NCBI GenBank assembly: GCA_017416855.1
Contig: JAFQAZ010000007.1
Location: 32,556 to 96,555, forward strand
Length of the DNA stretch: 64,000 bases
Direction of reading: 5' to 3'
Source: Clostridia bacterium
Lineage (GTDB): Bacteria; Bacillota; Clostridia; UBA1381; UBA9506
Shown here: piece by piece, positions 49,205-58,952 of the stretch
Position numbering within the stretch: the first letter of the stretch is position 1
Layout: every line of letters starts with the position of its first letter
The notes under the pieces: model-generated
Database searches by the model: none
What the model was told of the DNA's origin: nothing
The model's input: the letters and a program-made list of their open reading frames with translations, nothing else
Position numbers and translations under genes: made by a program

Positions 49205-51798
49205 AAAAAAGAATAATTCCGATTTTATTAGTCGTTCTGTTGCTTACACAGTGCACAGTTTTGGCTTCTGATGTGGATATTAACGCATTGATTAACCAAC
49301 ATATGACCAATCTTGTAGATATGGACCGTGTATTTAAATATGACTATATGCGTTATCAGACATCTACGGAGGAAGAGGTTACGGCGGAAACTCTTCAGAA
49401 CCATAATGCGGCACACGCTATGATGGCTTTAGGATTGATGAATCCATTAGATGACGGAACATTTGGCGAAGATGAAGCTGTGCCTTTAAAAACCTTTGCG
49501 CAGATCATTATGAAGCTGACAACCGGTTCTATTTCTGAAATGGAAGAGGGATATGAACGATATCCCGACAACAAATACACCACCTATAACGAAGCGGCGT
49601 ATTATTTGGTCGGTGCTTTGGGATATGATGTGTATGAAAGCAAGTATAAGGGCGAAAATCCTCGTTCTCAGGTTGCTCATCAAATTGGCTTAACTAAGGG
49701 TCTTTCCTTTGTGGGCGAAAAGAACATTACCCGTGGAGAACTGGCGAAAATGCTGTTAACTGCTCTGCAAATGGATATGGTTGTGCAGACGGTTTACGGC
49801 GGAGAAGAGGAATTTGAGAAGGTTATTGACCACACCTTGCTTAAAGAAAAGTTTAATGCGGCTATTATATATGGTACTGTGACCGCGCAAAACGGCTTGA
49901 ATCTTTATACGGAAAGCCCCTTAAAGGCTGACACTATTTCTATTGACAGAGCAGTTTACAACTTAAACGGCTATGCTGTAGATGATGTTTTAGGTTATCG
50001 GGTGCAAGCTGTGATACAAGAGAGTGAAATCAGTGGTTATGATATTTTAGGTCTGACCATCGATGAAAGGGATAACACATTGGTTTTGCCTTTGGGTGAC
50101 TCGATCTATACATCCGGTCAGTACCTTTACTACACACAGGATGGTAAGGAAAAGAAACAGAATCTGTCATCTTTAGAGCGTATTATGGTGAACGATGAAG
50201 CTGTTTCTGCAAGCGCACTGCCCGGAGTAATCAGCAATTCAGAAGGAGAAATCCGTCTTTCTGAAACGGAAAAGGGCGGTGGTTATACACTGGCCGTTGT
50301 GAGAAAATGGTCAACCTTTGTTGTGAAAACGGCATCGGTTTTAGATGAAAAAATTTATCTGGACCATAATGCAACCTTTAAATCTAATAACTATATTGAT
50401 GTAGATGATAATAAGAATGTTTATATTAAGAAAAATGGAATGACTGTTGCCCTTGGTGATATTGTCAGCGGTTCTGTCATTGATGTAATTGAAAATAAAG
50501 CGGGTAATGATACCACAATTATTGTATCTGATAGCAAAGTAAGCGGAACGGTTACGCAGACAGAAGGAAACGCTGTTGTTATTGATGGTAAGCGGTATCT
50601 GATTTCGAAGGCTTATGCAGACGCAAGGGTACAAAAGCCAAGCCTTCCGGCTATTAAAGTTGGTGGTAGCGGTACATTTTTACTTAATGTAGGCGGGCAA
50701 ATTGTCGACTATATTTCAGAAGGCGATAGCTATACCTTAGGCTTGTTGAAAGAGTACGGCCGTTTGGGTAGTGGCCTGAATTCTAAGGTTGGCGTTCGAG
50801 TCTTTACAGAAGATAATGAATGGAAAGAATTGGAGCTGGCTGATAAAATTACAATGGATGGTATTCAGGGCGTAACCTCGCTTGATGCCTATGCCAAGAT
50901 GGAAAGTGGTAAGGCAAACATTATTCTTGCCCCGATTCGTTTTGGATTAAACGCAGATGGCAGAGTACAGTTTTTGGATACGGCATTGGTGAATGATGTA
51001 GAAAGAAATGATTCTGAGAGCATCATTAAAGCAGCCACTTATAGTGGTGAAACAAACTGGACCAGTAGCTCAAAGGCTGAATGGTCTGGCTTGACAGATT
51101 CTAAGTACTTCTATACTCAGGCTACAACATTTATAACCATACCGAGAGATCCTTCCAAAGAAGACGAATATACCATTAGTAATACTTCTTATTTAACTGC
51201 TGAGATGTATGTAAATATGGATCTTTACAAAGTGGATGATTTCTTTGGTGTGGGTCTGGTTGTCAGAAGTGGCTCCAGCACAAATGTTACCCCCTTTAAA
51301 AGTAATTACTCCTGGATTGTGTTTACTGGACTAACTGATACTGTAAATGAAGATGGCGAGGCTGTTAAGACTATTCATGGTTTTGATGGTTCCTCCGCTA
51401 AATTTATTCAGAATAGCTATACATTGAACGATGCTGATTTAATTACTTTAGCGCAAACTTTCAGCCCTGGCGATTTGATTCATATTTCAGCAGATGGCAA
51501 GGATATGCTTGAAATGGAAGTTTGGTGTGAAGTGGAGAATTTAGGAACTGACATAGGGGACGATCCAAGCACTACTGCGATGGAAGGGTTAGGTACCGTT
51601 TTGGATGTTGATCCTACCCGCAAAGTTGTTAAAGTGAAAGTGAACGGTCAGGAAACAACATGGAGACTTCACTGTTTAGGGCTTTTTGATCGGACACTGA
51701 ATAAGGGTCAGATTATTACAGCCGGGGATATTCGTCCCGGCGACAGAGTGTTTGGCATAGGTGGCTTTAACTATATGAGAACCTTAATTATTCGATAA
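49201..51798 (+). CDS. Secreted protein with N-terminal SLH-like region, 865 residues
   Basis: Signal peptide about 1-22 (VLLLTQCTVLASD). Residues about 65-195 read as SLH modules: AHAMMALGLMNPLDDGTFGEDE and HQIGLTKGLSFVGEKNITRGELAKMLLTAL. The other 670 residues are beta-rich and not recognised, with FFGVGLVVRSGSS and a C-terminal region (about 800-860) with VKVKVNGQETTW that may be a small beta-barrel. Its start overlaps the stop of the preceding SLH protein (ATGA), so the two are made in a fixed ratio. It may cap or link the surface complex. Confidence 0.72.
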   Translation: MKKRIIPILLVVLLLTQCTVLASDVDINALINQHMTNLVDMDRVFKYDYMRYQTSTEEEVTAETLQNHNAAHAMMALGLMNPLDDGTFGEDEAVPLKTFAQIIMKLTTGSISEMEEGYERYPDNKYTTYNEAAYYLVGALGYDVYESKYKGENPRSQVAHQIGLTKGLSFVGEKNITRGELAKMLLTALQMDMVVQTVYGGEEEFEKVIDHTLLKEKFNAAIIYGTVTAQNGLNLYTESPLKADTISIDRAVYNLNGYAVDDVLGYRVQAVIQESEISGYDILGLTIDERDNTLVLPLGDSIYTSGQYLYYTQDGKEKKQNLSSLERIMVNDEAVSASALPGVISNSEGEIRLSETEKGGGYTLAVVRKWSTFVVKTASVLDEKIYLDHNATFKSNNYIDVDDNKNVYIKKNGMTVALGDIVSGSVIDVIENKAGNDTTIIVSDSKVSGTVTQTEGNAVVIDGKRYLISKAYADARVQKPSLPAIKVGGSGTFLLNVGGQIVDYISEGDSYTLGLLKEYGRLGSGLNSKVGVRVFTEDNEWKELELADKITMDGIQGVTSLDAYAKMESGKANIILAPIRFGLNADGRVQFLDTALVNDVERNDSESIIKAATYSGETNWTSSSKAEWSGLTDSKYFYTQATTFITIPRDPSKEDEYTISNTSYLTAEMYVNMDLYKVDDFFGVGLVVRSGSSTNVTPFKSNYSWIVFTGLTDTVNEDGEAVKTIHGFDGSSAKFIQNSYTLNDADLITLAQTFSPGDLIHISADGKDMLEMEVWCEVENLGTDIGDDPSTTAMEGLGTVLDVDPTRKVVKVKVNGQETTWRLHCLGLFDRTLNKGQIITAGDIRPGDRVFGIGGFNYMRTLIIR

Positions 51799-51806
51799 CA
51801 ACATGA

Positions 51807-51834
51807 TCCCCGGAGGGCAAATACCCTCCGGGGA
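51807..51834 (+). promoter_or_regulatory. GC-rich intercistronic hairpin before the GH20-like gene
   Basis: CCCCGGAGGG (51808-51817) pairs perfectly with CCCTCCGGGG (51824-51833). No T-run follows in the direction of transcription, so it is more likely an mRNA stabiliser or processing point separating surface-protein messages from the enzyme gene than a full terminator. Confidence 0.55.
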
Positions 51835-51854
51835 AAATAAAAGGAGTAAATTAC

Positions 51855-53645
51855 ATGAGAGTAGCAGATGTAGCATTTATCCGTGAAACGATTTTTAATC
51901 TGGTATCTTTTCAGTATGAAGGGAATATTACTGTAGCTGAAGGAGATCATCTTGTAATCAATGGTAATTGGGACAGCGCCCATATTGTGTATTCTGATAA
52001 AGCTGAACTGGCACGTGGCTTCTTTTTGTTGGCGAAAGAGCTTTCAGGCGGCGCTGAGCAGGTTTTAATAGAGCAAAAACGTCACTTTAAAACCTTAGGA
52101 GTTATGCCATCTCTACCCACGAATCCCTTAACGATGGAGAATTTAAAGCAGTATATAAACTGTATGGCTGCTGTGGGTATGAACTCTCTGCTTTTATATA
52201 TTGAGGATTGTTATGAACTGGAGGGGTACCCCTATTTCGGATATTTATGCGGCCGCTACTCTCGTGATGAATTGAAAGAAATGGATGCCTATGCCGAGAA
52301 ACTGGGCATTGAAGTTATTCCCTGCCTGCAGACTCTGGCGCACTTAACGACCTATATGCGCTGGGGTGAAGCAGGGCCTGTAAAAGAAACCGCTCATTCT
52401 ATGATGGTGGGAGAAGAGGCTACCTATACTCTCATTGAAACAATGCTGAAAACAATGAAGGAATGTTTCCATACCAATAAAATTCATTTGGGCATGGATG
52501 AAGCAAGAGAATTGGGTTTAGGAAAATATTTATTTGAACATGAATATCAGCCCAAAAGTGTATTGTTTGCGGAGCACGTAAATCGCGTAAAAGAATTGTG
52601 TAAAAAATATGACTTAGAGCCCCAAATCTGGAGTGATATGATTTATAAATCCTGCGGTGGCTGGGACGATGAATACAGCAAGCGTGCTGTAATTACCAAT
52701 GCTGTGCGGGAGGCAGTACAGGGTGTTAGCCTTATGTACTGGGATTACTATCAGGATAATAAAGAGAAATATATTGATACCATTACAAGACACCGGCAGA
52801 TTCACGGGGATGTTTTGTTTGCCGGTGGCATCTGGAACTGGGACGGCTATTTACCTAACTTTGATTATACTATGAAGACAATGAAGCCTGCTATGGAGGC
52901 TTGTCTTGATACGAATATAGATACAGTGTATGCAACGGTGTGGGATGACCCTCGTGACACCTTTTTGCATCATTCCATTTATGATTTTGCAATTTTCAGC
53001 GAATACTGTTATTTAGGCCATGATTGTACAGAAGATGATATCCACAGCGTGGGTGAATTTTTGACTGGATATAAACGGGAAATGCTCACAACCATCTCTG
53101 AATTTTTCTTGGGCTATGATGGTGCTACCAGTATGGGTGCCCGGTTTATCCATTGCGATGCCTTTTATGAACTGATGCGGTACACCATTGATTATAAAGA
53201 GGCGGCTGACCGTTATTTTGCTGCGGCAGAGGAAATGAAGCAATATGCCGGTGAAGAACTTGCTGATTATGCTCGCCAGGCAATGCTGGCCGCAGGGGAA
53301 AAAGCAAAATTGTTAGAACTCATTCGGCCGGCTTATCAGAATCGGGATATGAAGGCGTTGCAGGAGATTTGTCATGAAAATCTTCCGGCTTGTATTGAAG
53401 CGGTTTCGGCGGTGGGTGATTGGCAGGAAAAACTCTGGCACAAATATCAGAAGCCTTTTGCCATTGATGGTATTCAGATGCGGTTTGCCGGCATTGTGAA
53501 GCGTTTGTGCTATCAAAAGGAACGGTTGGAGGCCTTTTTGCGCGGTGAAGCATTAACTATTCCCGAACTGGAAGAGACCGCTCTGAATGATGAAAATGCC
53601 ACCTGGCTTTCTTGGGAAAACAATGCCTTTGCCAGAAAAAAATAA
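51855..53645 (+). CDS. GH20-like beta-N-acetylhexosaminidase (cytoplasmic)
   Basis: 596 residues without a signal peptide. A short N-terminal domain (about 1-85) is followed by a TIM barrel with the GH20 pattern: MNSLLLYIEDCYEL, YSRDELKEMDAYAEKLGIEVIPCLQTLAHL and HLGMDEA, whose Asp215-Glu216 pair matches the catalytic pair of substrate-assisted hexosaminidases. A helical C-terminal region (about 400-596) follows. The likely role is removal of terminal N-acetylhexosamine, or a related residue, from imported oligosaccharides. Start supported by AAAGGAG. It is the last gene of the operon. Confidence 0.82.
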   Translation: MRVADVAFIRETIFNLVSFQYEGNITVAEGDHLVINGNWDSAHIVYSDKAELARGFFLLAKELSGGAEQVLIEQKRHFKTLGVMPSLPTNPLTMENLKQYINCMAAVGMNSLLLYIEDCYELEGYPYFGYLCGRYSRDELKEMDAYAEKLGIEVIPCLQTLAHLTTYMRWGEAGPVKETAHSMMVGEEATYTLIETMLKTMKECFHTNKIHLGMDEARELGLGKYLFEHEYQPKSVLFAEHVNRVKELCKKYDLEPQIWSDMIYKSCGGWDDEYSKRAVITNAVREAVQGVSLMYWDYYQDNKEKYIDTITRHRQIHGDVLFAGGIWNWDGYLPNFDYTMKTMKPAMEACLDTNIDTVYATVWDDPRDTFLHHSIYDFAIFSEYCYLGHDCTEDDIHSVGEFLTGYKREMLTTISEFFLGYDGATSMGARFIHCDAFYELMRYTIDYKEAADRYFAAAEEMKQYAGEELADYARQAMLAAGEKAKLLELIRPAYQNRDMKALQEICHENLPACIEAVSAVGDWQEKLWHKYQKPFAIDGIQMRFAGIVKRLCYQKERLEAFLRGEALTIPELEETALNDENATWLSWENNAFARKK

Positions 53646-53665
53646 AAAGTCGGATCATTTGTTAT

Positions 53666-53710
53666 TTGTATTTGTTACTTTTAAAAGGTATAATAAATGT
53701 AAGTAACAAA
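53666..53710 (+). promoter_or_regulatory. Promoter of the YesN/YesM operon with flanking dyad
   Basis: -35 TTGTAT (53666-53671), 17 bases, -10 TATAAT (53689-53694). TTTGTTACTT (53671-53680) and AAGTAACAAA (53701-53710) are perfect inverted copies 20 bases apart, one behind the -35 and one on the start site, which would suit autoregulation. Confidence 0.6.
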
Positions 53711-53746
53711 TTATGGCTTCAACAGAGTCAGAAGTAGGAGGGTGCC

Positions 53747-54523
53747 ATGTATAAAGCGATTGTCATAGAGGATGAGCGATTAATCAGAAGCTACATCAGC
53801 AACTTTATTAACGATTGCATAGAGGGTTTTTATGTTATCGAAAGCTTTATGGACGGTCAGGATGCACTGGACTATTTAAAGACCAATCAGGTGGATTTGA
53901 TTATTACAGATATCAGAATGCTGGAGGTTTCCGGTATTGAAGTGGCAAAATATGTTTATGAGCACGAGTTGCCGACGAAAGTTGTCATCTTGAGTGGATA
54001 TCAAAATTTTGCCTATGCTCAGGAAGCTATTAATTACAATGTTTCCTCCTATTTAACCAAGCCAGTTGATCCGGCAGAACTACAAAAAGTGTTAGGAAAA
54101 ATTAAACAACAACTGGATAAAGAGAATACAGAACAAGAGGAGCCTGTTATTGCAGAAGCAACAGAAGGAGAAGGCAATCGTGTGGATGAAAAAACCATGA
54201 TTGAACGGGCTCTTTTATACATCAATCAGAATTTTGACAAGGATATCTCTTTAAAAACTGTTGCTGATCAGGTTTATCTTTCAGAGGACTATTTTGGTAA
54301 GCTTTTTAAGAAAAATACAGGCAGTAATTTTTCCAACCATCTGCTTTCTGTTCGTATGCAAAAAGCCATTGAACTATTAAAAACCGGCCATTACACTGTG
54401 ACAGAAATCGGAGAAATGGTGGGATATAAAAACACCAACTATTTTATTAAGGTATTCAGAGAATATACGGGGCATACGCCTAAAAAATATCCTCGTTTTG
54501 TGGAGGGACATAATGAAGGTTGA
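53747..54523 (+). CDS. YesN-type response regulator with AraC DNA-binding domain
   Basis: 258 residues. The receiver domain has the acidic pair E8-D9, phospho-acceptor D55 in LIITDIRM, and Lys in YLTKPVD. A linker (about 120-155) precedes an AraC-type double HTH (about 155-258) with LKTVADQVYLSEDYFGKLFKK and IGEMVGYKNTNYFIKVFREYTG. Partner of the following kinase, with which it overlaps by 11 bases. It is the best candidate to bind the repeated palindromic element upstream of 34290 and 58953. Confidence 0.92.
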   Translation: MYKAIVIEDERLIRSYISNFINDCIEGFYVIESFMDGQDALDYLKTNQVDLIITDIRMLEVSGIEVAKYVYEHELPTKVVILSGYQNFAYAQEAINYNVSSYLTKPVDPAELQKVLGKIKQQLDKENTEQEEPVIAEATEGEGNRVDEKTMIERALLYINQNFDKDISLKTVADQVYLSEDYFGKLFKKNTGSNFSNHLLSVRMQKAIELLKTGHYTVTEIGEMVGYKNTNYFIKVFREYTGHTPKKYPRFVEGHNEG

Positions 54524-56273
54524 TTTATATGCTCTGGTGAAAAACATTAAACGGTTTCGTTTTAAAAGCTTCTTTGTTCGGAATCTGCTGATTACAATGT
54601 TGGCCATATTGGTACCTATGACAGCCATAGGAATTGTTTTTTGTACCACAGTCCAGAATTCAGCGGATAAAGAAATTGGGTTGATTGCAGATAGTCAGCT
54701 GGCAACGGTTAAAAAGAATGTGGATATGATGATTCGCACGGCAGAAATGTTTGCCATTCAGACCTCTTTTGAGCAAAATGTAGAGAGTTTTTTATACTCT
54801 TCCTATGGGACAAGTGGGAATATTTCAAAAGTACAGACTAATATACGTCAGAATATCAGTTCCTTTATTAATGTTCATCAGTATATCCATTCTGTGTATG
54901 TATACAGCGAAAAAGCCGGGGTGGTAGTACATAATAACGAAATTACAGGAATTGACAGTTTTAAAGATCAAAGCTGGATGCTGCATTATGACAGTCTGCC
55001 CATTGTGGGGGATGCGGTTGTGGCCAGAAAATATGCCGGACGTTATCCAGGCTTTATCAGCGTTATTCGCAGTGTTGGCGTAGAAGATGCAGAAAAAAGC
55101 GGCTGTGTTGTTGTCAATATCGATGTGGAAAAAATTAATGAGGCCATTCGTGAAGATAACAAAGAGCAGGCTGATGTTTTTTTGGTTGATTCTCACAAGA
55201 CGGTATATGTAAGTCATAATATATCATTAATCGGTCAGCAGTATACAGAGTTTTCAGAACTGCTGGCAAATGATGATACGCAAGGAGACTATTCCTTGAG
55301 TAACTATATTTATTCAGAAACAAATTCTGATTTATATGATTTATTGTATATCTCTGTTATGCCGAATTTTTATTTTAGAGATATGTTGCAGCATACGGTT
55401 TTCTATATGATTATGATGATGATTTTGCTGCTTTTGTCGGTGGTCATTATTACGCTTCTGATTTCATACAGGACTTATGTTCCCATTCAGAGCCTTTTGG
55501 ATTTTCTGACGCCTCAGGAACTGAATGATTCTCAGAATATGTCTAATAATGAAATTAGTTATATTACAGAGAATGTTAAAAAATCCATTGAAAAAAGTGA
55601 AAAATTGGAGCAGGAGTTAAATTACAGATTGTTCCTTTTGAACCAGGCACAATTATATGCTTTGCAAACCCAGATTAATCCTCATTTTTTGAATAATACA
55701 TTAGATGTTATTAACTGGACAGCAGTCAGTGAAATGGGGATGAACAATAAAGTATCTAAAATGCTTAAATCCCTTTCCAATTTGTTGCACATTTCGCTGG
55801 ATGGAGAGCATTATTTAATTCCTATTGAAGAAGAATTGCAACACGCAAATATTTATACTTATATTATGAGCGTGAACTATGGAGATGATTTGAATTTTAT
55901 CTGGGATATTGACGAAGAAGTTCATAATTGTCAAATGCTGAAGCTAACGCTGCAGCCTATTTTGGAAAATGCCATTGAACACGGCATCAAGCGCAAAAGA
56001 GGTGTTGGTGTCATCAGAATTATAGGAAGAACTGTTAACGGAGATGTACAGCTTACCATTCAGGATAACGGTGTGGGCATGACGGAAGAAGAACTGGAAA
56101 TTTTGCACCGGGATCTGCAGGACAGCAAAGAACTCACCGGCCAACATATAGGCATACGAAATGTCAATCAAAGAATTAAGCTGGTATTTGGTGAGAACTA
56201 TGGCTTAAGTGTTGACAGCAAAAAAGGAGAAGGCACACAGGTGCAAGTGTTAATACCGAAAATTAATTTGTGA
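54513..56273 (+). CDS. YesM-type membrane sensor histidine kinase
   Basis: 586 residues. Two membrane segments (about 20-42 and 290-315) enclose a Cache-like outer sensor of about 245 residues. A coiled stretch follows, then the His_kinase domain with phospho-acceptor His391 in QINPHFLNNTL and an HATPase_c domain with ILENAIEHG and DNGVGM. This class commonly senses extracellular sugars directly or through a binding protein. ATG 54513 has TGGAGGGACATA upstream. Confidence 0.92.
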   Translation: MKVDLYALVKNIKRFRFKSFFVRNLLITMLAILVPMTAIGIVFCTTVQNSADKEIGLIADSQLATVKKNVDMMIRTAEMFAIQTSFEQNVESFLYSSYGTSGNISKVQTNIRQNISSFINVHQYIHSVYVYSEKAGVVVHNNEITGIDSFKDQSWMLHYDSLPIVGDAVVARKYAGRYPGFISVIRSVGVEDAEKSGCVVVNIDVEKINEAIREDNKEQADVFLVDSHKTVYVSHNISLIGQQYTEFSELLANDDTQGDYSLSNYIYSETNSDLYDLLYISVMPNFYFRDMLQHTVFYMIMMMILLLLSVVIITLLISYRTYVPIQSLLDFLTPQELNDSQNMSNNEISYITENVKKSIEKSEKLEQELNYRLFLLNQAQLYALQTQINPHFLNNTLDVINWTAVSEMGMNNKVSKMLKSLSNLLHISLDGEHYLIPIEEELQHANIYTYIMSVNYGDDLNFIWDIDEEVHNCQMLKLTLQPILENAIEHGIKRKRGVGVIRIIGRTVNGDVQLTIQDNGVGMTEEELEILHRDLQDSKELTGQHIGIRNVNQRIKLVFGENYGLSVDSKKGEGTQVQVLIPKINL

Positions 56274-56305
56274 TAAAAAGATGTAACTAAGAAAGGATGA
56301 AAATT

Positions 56306-57859
56306 ATGGAAAAAACTTGGCTTCACGACGCGGTGGTATATGAAATTTATCCCCAGTCTTTTTATGATACAAACGGAGACGGTATCGGCGACCTCAAGGG
56401 TATTATTGAAAAACTGGACTACATACAGTCTTTAGGGTTTACGGCAATCTGGTTAAACCCCATTAACGACAGCAGCTTCCGTGATGCAGGCTATGATGTA
56501 TCTGATTTTTACAAAATAGCACCCCGTTACGGTACCAATGAGGACTACAAGGCCCTTTGTGATGCGGTACACGCCCGCGGTATGAGAATCATTTTTGATT
56601 TGGTTGCCGGACATACCTCTATTGAACATCCTTGGTTTGTTGAATCCTGTAAGGCAGAAGAAAATGAATATACTAATCGTTATATCTGGACTGACTCCCT
56701 CTTTGGCTGTTCAGAACCCAGAAGTCTTCCGGCCATTGGTGAACGCGACAGTCGGTTTATCTATAATTTTTACTGGTGTCAGCCGGCCTTAAATTACGGT
56801 TATGCACATCCGGATCCCAATAAGCCTTGGCAGAAGCCTATGACACATCCTGATTGTGTGGCAACCAAAGAAGAATTGAAAAAAATTATTGCTTATTGGA
56901 TGGATATGGGCGTGGATGCTTTCCGTGTGGATATGGCACCATCTGTTATCAAGGGTGATTTTGAATTTAAGTTTGTAAAAATTTTCTGGCATGAAATTCG
57001 TGCCTTTATGCAGGAGAAGAACCCTGAGTGCTTGCTGATTGCCGAGTGGGGCGAACCTTCTGATGCGGTGAATACCGGCTTCCATTTAGACTTTTTGCTC
57101 CATAGCGGTCCGAAGGCTTATACAAGACTGTTCCGTGCAGAAAAAGGCCGTTGTATTTCCGATGAGCATTTAGGCCATAGTTACTTTAACAAAGACGGTA
57201 AGGGTAACATTAACGATTATCTTGACCGGTATTTATATGACTTAGAAAGAATTGATAAACGAGGCTATATCGGTATGATTACCGGTAACCACGATATGCA
57301 GAGACTGGCATATCGCCGTACACCGGAAGAAGTGAAAGCAGCTATGGTATTCCTCTTTACTATGCCCGGTGTCCCCTTTGTGTATTACGGTGATGAAATC
57401 GGTATGGACTTTTTAGAAAATATGCCCTCTAAAGAGGGTGCCGGTATCAGAGCTGGTGCCAGAACGCCTATGCAGTGGAATGATAAGAAAAACCACGGTT
57501 TTTCTGAAAGTGATACACCGTATCTGCCTACAGACACTCGTGAAGGTGCACCGACAGTCGAGAAGCAGATGAATGATCCGGATTCTATGCTTTCTTTCAC
57601 TAAACAGTTGGTGGCTTTGCGTAAGGAAACCAAGGCCTTATCTCCTTTTGCCGATTTAAACATTTTGGTACCGAACTATCCCTTCGTGTTTGAACGTGAA
57701 CTGGATGGCCAAAAAGTGTTAGTGGCAATCAATCCTTCTGACCAGCGCCGCATTTGTGATGTGCCGGTCTGCAAGAAGGTTTTACTCAATCAGAATGTGG
57801 AAATTAAAGATGGTATTGCCTTTATGGGTGGCGTAAGCTTCTTAATTGCTGAAATATAA
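56306..57859 (+). CDS. GH13 alpha-amylase-family glycosidase
   Basis: 517 residues, no signal peptide, so it acts on imported or stored alpha-glucans or alpha-glucosides. The (beta/alpha)8 motifs are VYEIYPQSFYDTNGDGIGDL at the start, DAFRVDMAP with nucleophile Asp209, IAEWGE with acid Glu247 and GNHDMQ with Asp330. A C-terminal beta domain follows. The build is that of oligo-1,6-glucosidase/alpha-glucosidase/trehalose-synthase types; specificity is open. ATG 56306 follows AAAGGATG. It lies 32 bases after the kinase and is probably in the same operon. Confidence 0.9.
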   Translation: MEKTWLHDAVVYEIYPQSFYDTNGDGIGDLKGIIEKLDYIQSLGFTAIWLNPINDSSFRDAGYDVSDFYKIAPRYGTNEDYKALCDAVHARGMRIIFDLVAGHTSIEHPWFVESCKAEENEYTNRYIWTDSLFGCSEPRSLPAIGERDSRFIYNFYWCQPALNYGYAHPDPNKPWQKPMTHPDCVATKEELKKIIAYWMDMGVDAFRVDMAPSVIKGDFEFKFVKIFWHEIRAFMQEKNPECLLIAEWGEPSDAVNTGFHLDFLLHSGPKAYTRLFRAEKGRCISDEHLGHSYFNKDGKGNINDYLDRYLYDLERIDKRGYIGMITGNHDMQRLAYRRTPEEVKAAMVFLFTMPGVPFVYYGDEIGMDFLENMPSKEGAGIRAGARTPMQWNDKKNHGFSESDTPYLPTDTREGAPTVEKQMNDPDSMLSFTKQLVALRKETKALSPFADLNILVPNYPFVFERELDGQKVLVAINPSDQRRICDVPVCKKVLLNQNVEIKDGIAFMGGVSFLIAEI

Positions 57860-57871
57860 AATAAGAAATTT

Positions 57872-57918
57872 AAAGGGTATCTTTTGGTATGCAAACATAT
57901 CAAAAGATACCCTTTTTT
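57872..57918. terminator. Bidirectional terminator between GH13 and MBL genes
   Basis: A perfect 15-bp stem (57872-57886 with 57901-57915) and T-run on the right, A-rich on the left, between convergent genes. Confidence 0.88.
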
Positions 57919-57930
57919 ATGCTACAAAAT

Positions 57931-58713
57931 TTAAATTTCTATTACCATTCTATCTTCGCAAATTATGGCATTATCGCCAAAAGTGTCTTTTAACTTTTGA
58001 GCAGAAGCTTCGTAGTGTTCTAAAATTTCTTTGCCGCAATGGCTGAATAAAACCTTGTCTACATTTTTGCTTTTGCAATATTCATAGACTTCATCGACTT
58101 TGAAATGTCCTGTTTCAATGATTAAGGCGTTGCAACCTTCAGAAAGGGCATCATCAAGGTCAGAATAGCTTTTTACATCGCCGGAGTAGACAAGGATTTT
58201 TCCTTCTGCTTCAACTTTGTAACTGAAAGAGCGCCAGGGCTCATTTTCTTCTTTTTTCAGGTGATGATTGTGATAAGCGGTTACTTTTACTGTGCCGTCA
58301 TCCAGTAACACACGATCAGTAACTTCCTCCGGTAGAATTTCAAGCTTAATGCCATAGGGCTCGTAGTCCTTCATATTGGATTGAAGAATTTCTCTGATAG
58401 CCTCTAACTTGCCTAAATCCGGTAAAAACAGTTTAATTTTACCGTGGTTTAACTCCCGGACCTGTATCATACTGAGCTTTGTGACTTGCCAGAGAAGACC
58501 GGGCAGACCGCCGATGTGGTCTAAGTGGGAGTGGGAAATAAAAATACTATGTATATTTAGTAAATCAATGCCCATCAAATGTGCCGTGCGGGAACAGCCT
58601 TCACCAGCATCAAACCAATACAGTTTGTCACCGGTTTCCATCACGAATGAGGAATAGCGGCGGCGTTCCATTGGTTCCGTGCCTGCACAGGTTCCCAAAA
58701 AGTTAATTTTCAT
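57931..58713 (-). CDS. MBL-fold metal-dependent hydrolase (RNase Z-like)
   Basis: 260 residues, cytoplasmic. The metal motif is HSHLDH (His61, His63, Asp65, His66), preceded by FDAGEGC and followed by VYSGDVKSYSD and FSHCG. The layout resembles the RNase Z/arylsulfatase branch, but the N-terminus FLGTCAGTEPMERRRYSS is of a smaller subgroup without the exosite arm. Substrate unknown. ATG 58713 follows CAGGAGATG. Confidence 0.85.
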   Translation of the reverse strand: MKINFLGTCAGTEPMERRRYSSFVMETGDKLYWFDAGEGCSRTAHLMGIDLLNIHSIFISHSHLDHIGGLPGLLWQVTKLSMIQVRELNHGKIKLFLPDLGKLEAIREILQSNMKDYEPYGIKLEILPEEVTDRVLLDDGTVKVTAYHNHHLKKEENEPWRSFSYKVEAEGKILVYSGDVKSYSDLDDALSEGCNALIIETGHFKVDEVYEYCKSKNVDKVLFSHCGKEILEHYEASAQKLKDTFGDNAIICEDRMVIEI

Positions 58714-58797
58714 AAGAAACATCTCCTGTTTGTTAAAAAACTATGTTCACTTTTATTATAGCGGGAACCGTTTCAAAAAACAAGAAGTTTTCCCCGA

Positions 58798-58875
58798 AAT
58801 GCGGTCAATATGACGGCAAAGTGGCATTTTAACGCTTTTTTATCATTGAAGAGTAATTATTTTCGATGATATAAT
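58798..58875 (+). promoter_or_regulatory. Second copy of the activator-type palindrome and its promoter
   Basis: TGCGGTCA (58800-58807), three bases, TGACGGCA (58811-58818), with one mismatch in the dyad. -35 TTGAAG (58846-58851), 18 bases, -10 TATAAT (58870-58875). TGACGGCAAAGTGGCATTTT at 58811 and TTTTTTATCATTG downstream are identical to the copy at 34166. Confidence 0.75.
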
Positions 58876-58952
58876 GTGTATATAATATAAAGCAATCAAT
58901 ATGCTGGAAGCAGACTTTATGTGTTATGCAGGAAAAATAAAGGAGACATGAT

